Assembly: GCA_041398825.1 (NCBI GenBank)
Contig: JAWKTX010000005.1
Location: 310,001 to 374,000, forward strand
From: Planctomycetaceae bacterium
GTDB taxonomy: Bacteria; Planctomycetota; Planctomycetia; Planctomycetales; Planctomycetaceae
Direction of reading: 5' to 3'
DNA length: 64,000 nucleotides
In this document: one piece after another, positions 42,166-50,812 of the stretch
Layout: each line of letters begins with the position of its first letter
Position numbering within the stretch: position 1 is the stretch's first letter
Notes under the pieces: model-generated
What the model was told of the DNA's origin: nothing
What the model saw: only the letters and a program-made list of their open reading frames with translations
Database searches by the model: none
Program-made: the position numbers and the translations under genes

Positions 42166-43448
42166 AGATAGCCATGTTTACCAACACGTACCTGCCACAT
42201 GTCGGCGGCGTCGCCAGAAGCGTCAGCACTTCTGCAGATATACTCCGTCAACTTGGCCACGACGTCTGTATTGTCGCTCCTGAGTTTGATGGCGCAGAGA
42301 TGTCCAGCGACGATGTCCTGCGTGTTCCCGCCATACAGAATTTCAACGGCAGCGATTTCTCGCTGAGGCTGCCGCAGCCCTGGCTGATTTCTGAATTCAT
42401 TGAGAAGTTCCGTCCCGATGTTATTCACAGTCACCATCCGTTTCTCCTGGGGGATGCGGCTGTTCGAGTGGCTTATGAGCGACGTCTTCCGCTGATCTTC
42501 ACGCACCACACAATGTACGAACAGTATACCCACTATGTGCCAGGGGATTCAGATTCTCTGAAACGCGTGGCTGTCCAGATGGCGACTGAGTACTGCAATC
42601 TTTGCCACCAGGTGATTGCGCCCAGCCAGAGCGTTGCAGATCTGATTACAGACCGTGGCGTGAGCGTACCCATATGCAGCCTGCCGACAGGTATCGATAC
42701 ACACTTTTTCGCCAACGGAGAGGCCAGTCGGTTCCGCAGGAAACATCAGATCTCTGACAAAGCCTGCGTGCTGGGACACGTCGGTCGCCTCGCAGAAGAA
42801 AAGAATCTGATTTTCCTGACAACGGCTGTGTCCGAGGCCCTTCAACACCGGCCGGAGACCATTTTTTTGGTTGTAGGTGATGGTGACAGCAGGCCGCAGA
42901 TGGACAGAATCCTGAGCTCACACGTCGATTCAAGTCGCATTGTGTTTACAGGTCGCCTGTCCGGTCAGGATCTGGCGGACGCCTACAGTGCCATGGATGC
43001 ATTCGTGTTTGCATCTCGTTCTGAGACACAGGGGATGGTACTTGCAGAAGCGATGGCTGCAGGTTGCCCTGTTGTGGCTCTGGATGCTCCGGGTGTGCGC
43101 GAAATTGTGACGGATGCCAACGGAAGGCTCCTCAGCAGTGACGCTACAGAATCGGACTTTGCCATAGCGATCATGCAGCTGACGGAGAATACAAAGCAGT
43201 TGATGCAAATGTCAGAAGAAGCACTTCTTACCGCTCAGTCCTTTGGTCAGGACGTTGTCGCGAAGGATCTGATCAAGGTCTACGAACAGTCCCTGGACAA
43301 CGTCAGGGCAGCCGACGGCGGAGATCTGACGGGATGGGACATGTTGCAGGGCCGCCTGCAGGCAGAGTGGTTTCTTCTGGAAGAAAAAGCATCGGCGCTA
43401 ATGGCATCCATCATTGAAACAGAAGCCACTCAGGCAGAACTCGTTTAA
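42162..43448 (+). CDS. GT4-family glycosyltransferase
   Basis: A 428-residue retaining glycosyltransferase of the GT-B fold. The N-terminal domain starts MKIAMFTNTYLPHVGGVARS, and DVIHSHHPFLLGDAAVRVA is the acceptor region. The C-terminal nucleotide-sugar domain has LGHVGRLAEEKNLIFL and the EX7E motif in SRSETQGMVLAEAMAAGCPV. It resembles bacterial glycolipid transferases that add mannose or glucose to lipid acceptors, which would fit the membrane phosphodiesterase next to it. The acceptor is unproven. It overlaps the glycosidase gene by 4 bp and is followed by the phosphodiesterase gene 34 bp on. Confidence 0.92.
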   Translation: MKIAMFTNTYLPHVGGVARSVSTSADILRQLGHDVCIVAPEFDGAEMSSDDVLRVPAIQNFNGSDFSLRLPQPWLISEFIEKFRPDVIHSHHPFLLGDAAVRVAYERRLPLIFTHHTMYEQYTHYVPGDSDSLKRVAVQMATEYCNLCHQVIAPSQSVADLITDRGVSVPICSLPTGIDTHFFANGEASRFRRKHQISDKACVLGHVGRLAEEKNLIFLTTAVSEALQHRPETIFLVVGDGDSRPQMDRILSSHVDSSRIVFTGRLSGQDLADAYSAMDAFVFASRSETQGMVLAEAMAAGCPVVALDAPGVREIVTDANGRLLSSDATESDFAIAIMQLTENTKQLMQMSEEALLTAQSFGQDVVAKDLIKVYEQSLDNVRAADGGDLTGWDMLQGRLQAEWFLLEEKASALMASIIETEATQAELV

Positions 43449-43482
43449 GTTGACCGGTGATCCAAACAAATGGGAGAACCTC

Positions 43483-46101
43483 ATGTTGTCCAGAATCGGA
43501 AGCACACTCCGAAAACTACGTCGCAGATTCAGTCGAACGCAACTTCTTATTCGATGGCTGCGTCTGGAAGATGCAGGTGAGCAGAATAGCAACAATCAGC
43601 ATGGTGTCGTTGTGCTGCAACTGGATGGACTTTCCAGAAAACAGTTCGAAGCAGCGATCTGTAAGCATCGATTGCCATTCCTGAAGAAGATGATTGACCG
43701 AGGCTACTTCGATCGAATGAGCTTCTATTCAGGCGTACCTTCAACGACACCCGCCGTTCAGGCCGAAGTGATGTATGGTGTTCCGTGTGCTGTACCTTCA
43801 TTTCAGTTTCTGCACCGAGCAACAGGCCGCATTTTTCGAATGTTCGACATGGAGGCTGCTTCGGCCACGATCAGAGAACAATGCGCAGAAACGCAGCCGC
43901 TTTTGCGCGGTGGCGCAAGTTATTCGAATCTTTATTCGGGAGGTGCGGAAGAATCGGCCTGCTGCGCGGAAACGACGGATGTATCCAGAACCCTGTCGGA
44001 TCTGAATCCACTCAGAGCGGTCGTGATGCTCGCCCTGTACTTTGTGACACTGTTACGAATCACATTGCTGACATTTGCTGAGGTCCTTGTCGCGACATTC
44101 GACATGCTGAAAGCGTTGTTTTGCAGAAAGGACTGGCGATCGGAAATCCGCTTCGTGCCTGCGCGCGTACTGGTCTCTGTGATCATGCGTGAATGGGTCC
44201 GAATTGTCGTCAAGCTGGCCATGGCCAGAGGAAAACCCATCATCTACGCAAACCTGCTTGGCTACGACGAGCAGTCACACCGACGAGGTCCGGATTCTTA
44301 TTTTGCCCACTGGGGGCTGAAAGGAATCGACAGAACAATCGAAGACATCTTCCATGCAGCGCAGCGGGAAGATACGCGTGACTATGAAGTGATCGTGTTT
44401 TCAGATCATGGTCAGGAAGCAGCAACCGTCTACGAATTTCGCCATGGCCAATCCATTCAGACAGCTTTGAAGAATGCTTTCAGCCGGCTGCTTTCGGAAA
44501 TGCCGGAGATCTATCGGCCGGATGACGCACAGAAAGCGTCCCTGTTAAACCAGCGGACAAGACACCTGATGCACACTCGTCGTGGTCGAAAGGCAACGTC
44601 GGACCTGAAGTTGAATGAGATGGCTGAATCGGTGGTGGTGACAGCGATGGGACCACTGGGGCATATCTATCTTCCTGAAGGGACATCGACGGATGTCAGG
44701 GCCGAGCTGGCTCAGGAGCTTGTGCTGAAAGAGCACGTTCCACTCGTGTTGTACAGGGATTCGTCCGGCGCATTTGCAGGAAGAAACCGTCGAGGTCTCT
44801 GGAATCTGCCCGATGATATCATCTCGCTTGTAGGTCCACAGAATCATTTTGCGGACGAGATCGCGACCGACCTCATACGATTGTGTCAGCACGAAAATGC
44901 GGGCGATCTGATCATCAGCGGCTGGGATCCCGAATCCGAACCGATGACGTTTGTGCAGGAAAATGGTGCGCACGGCAGCATCGGTCTTCAGGAAACAAGA
45001 GGTTTTGCACTCATTCCGCAGTCGATTCCGGTGGAATCAAGAACGGCCTCCAATGGTGAAAAGTATATTCGGGGGATTGACCTCCACGACTGTATCACCA
45101 AATACCGGGAGTCCGGGAATATGCGCTCTGAATGGAATGCTTATGGCCGGACAAGTCATGAAGTGGCTGAACCGGCACCGGGCGGGTCAGCGAGAGGCGA
45201 GTCATCAGCGGCTGTGCGGGTGGAATCTTCCGTGTCGCTAGCGGGACCGGCTCAAGGAAGACTTCGTGTCATGACGTGGAATGTGCATCATTGTCGAGGC
45301 ATGGATGGAAAGTGTCGGCCGGATCGTATTTCCCGAGTGATTGCCGATTCGAACGCTGATTTGGTTGCCCTTCAGGAACTGGATGCCTACCGACCGCGAT
45401 CTCGCGGAGAACATCAGGCCGCACTGATTGCTGCGCAGCTTGGTATGTATCATCGATATTTCCCCGTGTGGGAAGTCAACCATGAGAAATACGGCCTGGC
45501 CGTCATCAGCCGATATCCAGTCCGTCTTTTTAAGGAAGGACTCCTGAATGACAGAACAGGGAAACGTCGATCAGAACCACGTGGTGCGATATGGGTGAAA
45601 GTCGATACGCCTCAGGGCGAGGTAAGTTTCCTGAATACGCATCTGGGTCTGACGTCCAGAGAACGCCGCGAACAGACTCATGCGCTGCTGAGTTCGGAGT
45701 GGCTTGGTCGAAGTGATTCCGATCACGCGATCGTTGTTGCGGGTGATTTCAATGCGGGACTTGCCTCGCCTGTTGTCAGCATGCTCAGCGAAAACCTGCA
45801 ACCTGCAACCCCGGCGAACGTAAAGAATCGTCACGTCAAAACGTTTCCCTCTCCGATTCCACTGCGCTGGATCGATCACATTCTTGTCAGTCCCCATTTT
45901 GAAGTGGAACAGGTGCAGGTACTGCAGCGACACCCGGCCAGAGTGGCATCGGATCATCTGCCCCTTGTCGCGGATCTTGTGATATGTCCGCCGGAACAAA
46001 GCCTGGATGCTGAAGCTTCGAAATCCCGCGAGGTCGATATTTGCAGCGCTGACGAAGTGTTTCATCAGAAAGCCGAAACACCCATGACAGAAGTTGCCTG
46101 A
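43483..46101 (+). CDS. Phosphodiesterase/nucleotide pyrophosphatase-like protein fused to an EEP nuclease domain
   Basis: An 872-residue two-enzyme fusion. Residues about 40-520 are alkaline-phosphatase-superfamily (type I phosphodiesterase-like): GVVVLQLDGLSRKQFEAAIC, PSTTPAVQAEVMYGVP with the likely Thr nucleophile, and VIVFSDHGQEAATVYEF. Hydrophobic segments near 185-220 (VVMLALYFVTLLRITLLTFA) suggest membrane association. Residues about 590-840 are an endonuclease/exonuclease/phosphatase domain: RVMTWNVHHCRG, LVALQELDAYR, SFLNTHLGLTSRERREQ, VVAGDFNAG, RWIDHILVS and SDHLPLVADL. ATG 43483 has GGGAG seven bases upstream. The pairing suggests sequential cleavage of a phosphodiester glycolipid, an inference. 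Both active sites look intact. Confidence 0.85.
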   Translation: MLSRIGSTLRKLRRRFSRTQLLIRWLRLEDAGEQNSNNQHGVVVLQLDGLSRKQFEAAICKHRLPFLKKMIDRGYFDRMSFYSGVPSTTPAVQAEVMYGVPCAVPSFQFLHRATGRIFRMFDMEAASATIREQCAETQPLLRGGASYSNLYSGGAEESACCAETTDVSRTLSDLNPLRAVVMLALYFVTLLRITLLTFAEVLVATFDMLKALFCRKDWRSEIRFVPARVLVSVIMREWVRIVVKLAMARGKPIIYANLLGYDEQSHRRGPDSYFAHWGLKGIDRTIEDIFHAAQREDTRDYEVIVFSDHGQEAATVYEFRHGQSIQTALKNAFSRLLSEMPEIYRPDDAQKASLLNQRTRHLMHTRRGRKATSDLKLNEMAESVVVTAMGPLGHIYLPEGTSTDVRAELAQELVLKEHVPLVLYRDSSGAFAGRNRRGLWNLPDDIISLVGPQNHFADEIATDLIRLCQHENAGDLIISGWDPESEPMTFVQENGAHGSIGLQETRGFALIPQSIPVESRTASNGEKYIRGIDLHDCITKYRESGNMRSEWNAYGRTSHEVAEPAPGGSARGESSAAVRVESSVSLAGPAQGRLRVMTWNVHHCRGMDGKCRPDRISRVIADSNADLVALQELDAYRPRSRGEHQAALIAAQLGMYHRYFPVWEVNHEKYGLAVISRYPVRLFKEGLLNDRTGKRRSEPRGAIWVKVDTPQGEVSFLNTHLGLTSRERREQTHALLSSEWLGRSDSDHAIVVAGDFNAGLASPVVSMLSENLQPATPANVKNRHVKTFPSPIPLRWIDHILVSPHFEVEQVQVLQRHPARVASDHLPLVADLVICPPEQSLDAEASKSREVDICSADEVFHQKAETPMTEVA

Positions 46102-46110
46102 GCGGCTGTG

Positions 46111-46899
46111 ATGCCACGAATCTCCCAGCATGATGGACCGTCCCAACAGGCATCGCTGAATGGTGCCCGGGCCAGCCGATATCGACTCTGGCTGCTTGTT
46201 CTCTTCTTGTCCGTATTGCTGTTCCTGGGTTGCTCTCAATGGATTGACTGGACCACAGTGCGCGACTTGTACATGAAGACGCACCCGGCGGTCTTTGTTT
46301 CAACCCTGATCTTACTTCCGTTGGTTGGCTTCCCCATCAGCGTCCTGCTGCTGTTGACTGGTGCGCGTTTCCGTTTTCCGGTGGCATCAACCATCATCGC
46401 TGTTGTGATGGGGATCCATACCGAAGCGGCCTGGCAGATTTGCCACAGTGCAATCCGCCCGGGAATTCTCCGGAAACTGGAGGAATGGCGCATGAAGGTG
46501 CCGGAAATCTCTGATCGACACCAGTGTTGGTTTACCGCCGTTTTTGTGACAGTGCCCGGTTTGCCGTATGCCACCAAGATCTATTCGCTGGCACTGTCCA
46601 ACCTGCCACATGCCAGGTATCTGGTGATCGTCTGGCTATTTCACTGGCTGAATGCGTTGATGTTGCTGGGGACAGGGAATGTCGCCTTCAATCATACGGC
46701 TTGGTTGCCGGTGATCATTGCTGCTGTACTGGGCGTCAGTCTTTTGACTCGATGGTTCCTGAGAGGGAGGCGGGCCCGACTCCAGCAGTTGGTCACTCAA
46801 GCTTCGTTCAGTCAACTCGGGCCCAAATCGAACCTCGACGAAGATATCGATTCTTCTCCTGATCGTTTGCAGGATGCCGACCTGCAGAAGATGCGGTAA
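46111..46899 (+). CDS. TVP38/TMEM64 (VTT-domain) membrane protein
   Basis: A 262-residue protein of the SNARE-associated/VTT family (DedA-like superfamily), proposed lipid scramblases or carrier-lipid recyclers. Seen: TM near 20-40, LPLVGFPISVLLLLTGARFR at about 70-90 (the family G-x-P region), then FTAVFVTVPGLPYATKIYSL and further hydrophobic helices. The C-terminus is polar. It is 9 bp after the phosphodiesterase stop and so is the last gene of the glycosidase-GT4-phosphodiesterase operon. Its presence points to a lipid substrate for that operon. Confidence 0.85.
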   Translation: MPRISQHDGPSQQASLNGARASRYRLWLLVLFLSVLLFLGCSQWIDWTTVRDLYMKTHPAVFVSTLILLPLVGFPISVLLLLTGARFRFPVASTIIAVVMGIHTEAAWQICHSAIRPGILRKLEEWRMKVPEISDRHQCWFTAVFVTVPGLPYATKIYSLALSNLPHARYLVIVWLFHWLNALMLLGTGNVAFNHTAWLPVIIAAVLGVSLLTRWFLRGRRARLQQLVTQASFSQLGPKSNLDEDIDSSPDRLQDADLQKMR

Positions 46900-46932
46900 A
46901 GGCCGGATCCGGAATTACTGAAGGACCCGGCA

Positions 46933-47433
46933 CTAAAGTATCAGCAGCAGAATCGCGAATGCCAGAAAGCAGCCACTGGCCAGAAGTACAAGCAGCGAAA
47001 CGGCCTTTGGATACGTCTGAGATGGCATTCCGCCGGGAATGTTTGCCGCCTCAACACCACCCCGCGTCAGGGCTTTGGTTGCGGTTTCGGTGAACAGGAC
47101 CTTCATTCGATGTTGTTGTCCATCGATTTCCCAGCAGGCAACGGCTTCACCGGGCAGGTACCCGCCGTTCGCAATTTCACCAGAATAATATCCAAGCACG
47201 AATCTTCCGTTATTTCCAACGGCATGGCGTGCAGACAGCGGCTGAGACTCGCCCACAAAGATCAGCTTCACGGCGCGACATGCTTCTTCCGCAGACTTGA
47301 AGCCCCTCACTTCCAGATCCAGGCGGATCAGACCGGCATCGGCTCCTTTGGTATGAACGACCAGGCGGCCGGATTCGCACCATTGTTCGGCGGTCGTATG
47401 TGACTCTGGCTTCGGTGTCATTGTGGAAGACAT
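46933..47433 (-). CDS. Tail-anchored protein of unknown function
   Basis: A 166-residue protein. ATG 47433 (MSSTMTPKPESHTTAEQWCE) has GGAGG six bases upstream, which is decisive over the longer frame to 47535. The soluble part (about 20-135) is beta-rich (RLVVHTKGADAGLIRLDLEV, then FVLGYYSGEIANGGYLPGEA) and ends with a single C-terminal transmembrane helix (AVSLLVLLASGCFLAFAILL). No family was recognised. It is convergent with the TVP38 gene. Confidence 0.7.
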   Translation of the reverse strand: MSSTMTPKPESHTTAEQWCESGRLVVHTKGADAGLIRLDLEVRGFKSAEEACRAVKLIFVGESQPLSARHAVGNNGRFVLGYYSGEIANGGYLPGEAVACWEIDGQQHRMKVLFTETATKALTRGGVEAANIPGGMPSQTYPKAVSLLVLLASGCFLAFAILLLIL

Positions 47434-47908
47434 AATTGACCTCCGAATGGCCCTGTGATTTGTGAACAGGAGAATGCGCGAACGAACAGGAGCAACTTCG
47501 TTTCCTGTCCATGCTTCACTACCTGCAGGGTGCAAAGTCCGTGCCGGACAGTACTTGCTGCATATCGGGAACTTGGGAGTATCAGAGACCGAACGATTTT
47601 CTGATGGGAATGCGATGTTTTGACCCCGGTTTCGGAATGGTCTGATTGCTGAAAGAACAGCGCGGTCGTTCAGCGACCAGGATCACTCGCCATAGAAATC
47701 GCAGGCTTGTCCTTCGGACGCCGGAAAGCGAAGGATTGATGGTCGCCGTTTGGCGGCTAGACTTTGCACCCGTCGCATGTCGCATTTGGCCGGTGCTGCG
47801 ATTCCCTCCGGTGAAATCGCCCCCTCTTCCACGGTGGGGACAGTTTCTTCGAGAGGCCCGGAAGTGCTATGGCCAAAAGAGCAGCGGCAAGATAACCCGG
47901 ACAATCAA

Positions 47909-49363
47909 ATGACAAATGTACTTGTAATAGATGATGATCGATCGGTCTGCGAGATGGTCCGACACTCGCTGGCTCGCGCTGACCTGACCACCGTTACTGC
48001 GATGACGGCCGATGAAGGGCTTCAATTGCTGGCGTCGGAGCAACCGGAAGTCGTGTTACTCGATGTGATGCTGCCGGGTGTCTCCGGGTTGGACGTTTTC
48101 AAGCAGATTCAGGAACACGATCGACGGCTTCCCATCATCTTCATTACTGCAGGATCTGACAGCACGACTGCGATCAAAGCGATGCAGTTGGGTGGCTTCG
48201 ACTACGTCACAAAGCCTCTCAATCTTCCTGCGTTAACCGATCTGATTGAGCAGGCTATTGAAACGCGACGGATGATGAGTACCCCCGTTGCTCTTTCAAT
48301 GAAGGATCAGGTTGATCCCAACATGGAAGCATTCGTGGGTCGCAGTGGCCCGATGCTGGATGTATTTAAGTCGATTGGTCGAGTCGCCGCCCAGAATGTG
48401 CCGGTCTTGATTCGCGGCGAAAGTGGAACCGGAAAAGAGCTGGTCGCCCGAGCAATCTACCAGAACAGCGACCGAGCGAATGCGCCATTTATGGCTGTTA
48501 ACTGTGCCGCGCTACCGGATGCATTGCTGGAAAGTGAACTCTTCGGGCATGAAAAAGGCGCCTTTACGGGCGCGGACAAGCAGCGAATTGGCAAGTTTGA
48601 GGCATGTACCGGCGGGACCATCTTTCTGGATGAAATCGGGGACATGTCGTTGCTGGTTCAAAGCAAGATGCTTCGCCTGCTGCAACAGCAGGAATTCGAA
48701 CGCGTTGGCGGAAACACCACCATCAGGACGGACGTCCGTATTATCGCAGCGACCAATCTTGATCTGGATCATATGGTGAAGGAGGGTGAATTCCGCGAGG
48801 ATCTCTTTTACCGATTGAACGGACTCACCATACATCTGCCGCCACTTCGTGAACGTGGCGAAGACATTACGCATCTTATCGAACATTATCTGCGATTCTG
48901 GGCGAAACAGATGCATCGGGAAGATATTGAGGGGGTCTCTCCGGAAGCACTTGAGCTCCTGAAGAACTATCGATGGCCTGGCAACGTGCGTGAATTGCAA
49001 AGCGCGATGCGGCAGGCGCTGCTGAATTCCACAGGCCCGGTTGTGGTGCCGTCCTGTTTGCCAGTCGATGTGATTGGAAAAACATTGTCGGCGGAGAGTT
49101 CCAGCGATGAAGAGAGCGCATCGTCGGGTGTCCCTTCAGACCTTGCTCCCTTTGTCGAACGGCGTTTGGCGGCGGAATCAACAGACCTTTATGCCGAAGC
49201 GCTCGAACAGATGGAATTGTTTCTGATGACACGCGTGCTGGAATTTACCGAAGGGAATCAAACGCGCGCCGCTGAGATTCTGGGGATCACTCGGGGTAAG
49301 ATCCGGAACCGAGTCAAGCAGTTCGGTATTACGCTGGACAAACATGTGGGGCTCGAAGATTAG
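47909..49363 (+). CDS. NtrC-family sigma-54-dependent response regulator
   Basis: A 484-residue transcriptional activator for sigma-54 promoters. It has a receiver domain (residues 1-120, TNVLVIDDDRSVCEMVRH, phospho-Asp in VVLLDVMLPG) and an AAA+ domain (about 140-380) with Walker A RGESGTGKELVAR, the sigma-54 contact motif GAFTGA within EKGAFTGADKQ, Walker B FLDEIGDM and arginine-finger region YRWPGNVRELQ. The C-terminal Fis-type helix-turn-helix is NQTRAAEILGITRGKIRNRV. ATG 47909 begins the receiver directly. No sensor kinase is adjacent, so its partner is elsewhere. One sigma-54 promoter is visible in the window at 15401, a possible but untested target. Confidence 0.96.
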   Translation: MTNVLVIDDDRSVCEMVRHSLARADLTTVTAMTADEGLQLLASEQPEVVLLDVMLPGVSGLDVFKQIQEHDRRLPIIFITAGSDSTTAIKAMQLGGFDYVTKPLNLPALTDLIEQAIETRRMMSTPVALSMKDQVDPNMEAFVGRSGPMLDVFKSIGRVAAQNVPVLIRGESGTGKELVARAIYQNSDRANAPFMAVNCAALPDALLESELFGHEKGAFTGADKQRIGKFEACTGGTIFLDEIGDMSLLVQSKMLRLLQQQEFERVGGNTTIRTDVRIIAATNLDLDHMVKEGEFREDLFYRLNGLTIHLPPLRERGEDITHLIEHYLRFWAKQMHREDIEGVSPEALELLKNYRWPGNVRELQSAMRQALLNSTGPVVVPSCLPVDVIGKTLSAESSSDEESASSGVPSDLAPFVERRLAAESTDLYAEALEQMELFLMTRVLEFTEGNQTRAAEILGITRGKIRNRVKQFGITLDKHVGLED

Positions 49364-49760
49364 CGGTCTCGCTTCTCATGGCGTTTGTTCAGCGCAGCAA
49401 TGGCCAGATCAGAAAGAGTAGAGCTCTTCATCGGTTGACTCGCAAGCTCAACGGTTTTGCTGTGCAAATGCGCTAGCGTTCAAACGTTCGATCCTGAACT
49501 CGGGATACGCGCAGACTGGATGTGAGCGGAAACCGGATGCGCGCGAGCGGACAACGTTCAGGTTGGCCGCTGTGGATCCGCTGCATCGTTCTCGAACCCA
49601 GAAATTTCCACTGGTTCGGCCTCTTCTGTGATTCCTTTTAATGACGCAAGTGCCTTCAGGGATAGGTCTTGCGCTGTCATTGATAAGTTTACTCTTCGCC
49701 TTCGGCACGACACGTGCTTTACATCTCCATACAAGTCAGGAATGAACTTTAACGGAGACA
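49364..49760. other. Gene-free stretch
   Basis: About 400 bp between the NtrC-type gene and the first small stress protein. Short frames on both strands lack start signals. No terminator with a clear U tract was found. Confidence 0.35.
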
Positions 49761-50030
49761 ATGTTTCACCACTCTCAGAACAGCTCTTCAGACGCTGGTT
49801 GCAATCGGAGTTTTCAACTGCACTCTCACGGGGAGGTGCCAGCCAGTCACTCGGCTCCACAGCAGGAGTCATCCGTGACCAGCGGTGAAGAAGCTTCCGG
49901 GGCGGATATCAGCGTATCGGCTCCTGGTTTCCAGTTGGACATCAATGGCAAAGACACGTCCGGGACGAATGAAGTCGATGTCAATGTGACCGAGGGAAAC
50001 GCAAGTGCTGATGTGGATTTGAAGGATTGA
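49761..50030 (+). CDS. Small acidic hydrophilic protein
   Basis: An 89-residue protein without transmembrane segment or signal. The C-terminal half is strikingly regular, with alternating Asp/Val motifs (ADISVSAPGFQLDINGKDTS, then NEVDVNVTEGNASADVDLKD), possibly a beta-hairpin or intrinsically disordered acidic tail. ATG 49761 has GGAG three bases upstream, a rather short spacing. It is the first of three small genes in a row ending with DUF1328 and an amphipathic-helix protein, so a stress role is plausible but unproven. Confidence 0.5.
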   Translation: MFHHSQNSSSDAGCNRSFQLHSHGEVPASHSAPQQESSVTSGEEASGADISVSAPGFQLDINGKDTSGTNEVDVNVTEGNASADVDLKD

Positions 50031-50124
50031 AGTGAGAGAGTTTGAGTCAGCTGCATGTGCTGCTGACGGTTAAGAACCTTGTCGGTCGTTGTCGAAGCAA
50101 CGATCTTTCGCGAAGGAAAGTATC

Positions 50125-50289
50125 ATGTTGAGTTGGGCATTAACCTTTATCGTCATTGCATTGTTGGCTGGTCTGTTTGGCTTCGGCCTGGTGGGTGGGA
50201 TGGCTTATACGGCCGCAAAAATCTGCTTCTTTGTCTTCCTTGTGCTGGCCATTCTCAGCGCACTGACTGGTCGTCGAGCTCCGCTTTAA
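50125..50289 (+). CDS. DUF1328 small membrane protein
   Basis: A 54-residue inner-membrane protein matching DUF1328 (YtjA-like): MLSWALTFIVIALLAGLFGF followed by GLVGGMAYTAAKICFFVFLV and a final GRRAPL. Two hydrophobic helices are separated by a glycine turn. ATG 50125 has AAGGAAAG upstream; the open frame reaches 50089. Such genes are commonly stress-induced, but their function is unknown. Confidence 0.88.
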   Translation: MLSWALTFIVIALLAGLFGFGLVGGMAYTAAKICFFVFLVLAILSALTGRRAPL

Positions 50290-50374
50290 TGTTCGGTGAT
50301 CAGCCACAACAGGAATTCAAATAATGACTGGGCGATGTTGTTATTTCGTCATCTATTGAAAAGGGGGAATCGTC

Positions 50375-50620
50375 ATGAAAGCCATTCTGATCATCGGGGT
50401 CGCTGTATTGCTGATGGTTGTCGGCGGTTGGGTCACGGTCACAAACACTGATGGCTCGACGACCGTGACACTCGATAAAGACGAAGTGAAGGCTGACACT
50501 GCAGAGGCAGTAAAGAAGGGTGAAGATCTGGTAGACGGTGCGGTTCAGGAAGGCCGAGACCTGATCGACCGCGCAACGGAGAAAGATAAAAATGAGACCA
50601 GTCCGACTGCGGAGGAATAG
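50375..50620 (+). CDS. Small membrane-anchored amphipathic-helix protein
   Basis: An 81-residue protein: an N-terminal hydrophobic segment (MKAILIIGVAVLLMVVGGWV), a short TVTNTDGSTTVTLD strand, then a charged helix (KADTAEAVKKGEDLVDGAVQ) resembling apolipoprotein-like or CsbD-like stress helices. ATG 50375 is preceded by AGGGGGA. Family unknown. A strong hairpin terminator follows, closing this cluster of small genes. Confidence 0.65.
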   Translation: MKAILIIGVAVLLMVVGGWVTVTNTDGSTTVTLDKDEVKADTAEAVKKGEDLVDGAVQEGRDLIDRATEKDKNETSPTAEE

Positions 50621-50653
50621 CCTGCCTCAACGGATGATTCTTCAGGTCAATTC

Positions 50654-50712
50654 AGACAGTGCAGCTCGTTCTTTCCTGCAAAGAACAGGGCTGCACTGTC
50701 TCTTTCGTTCTG
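50654..50712 (+). terminator. Terminator after the small stress protein cluster
   Basis: AGACAGTGCAGC and GCTGCACTGTCT form a perfect 12-bp stem around a 24-nt loop, followed by CTTTCGTTCT. It lies 33 bp after the stop at 50620. Confidence 0.75.
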
Positions 50713-50812
50713 ATCACGCGGTGTTCGGCAAATCGTACTCCGGCCGGTGACTTGATCTGATCCGTTCGCGGTTTAGAGTTCTGGTACTTGAGATAGATCT
50801 GCTGCCAAACTG

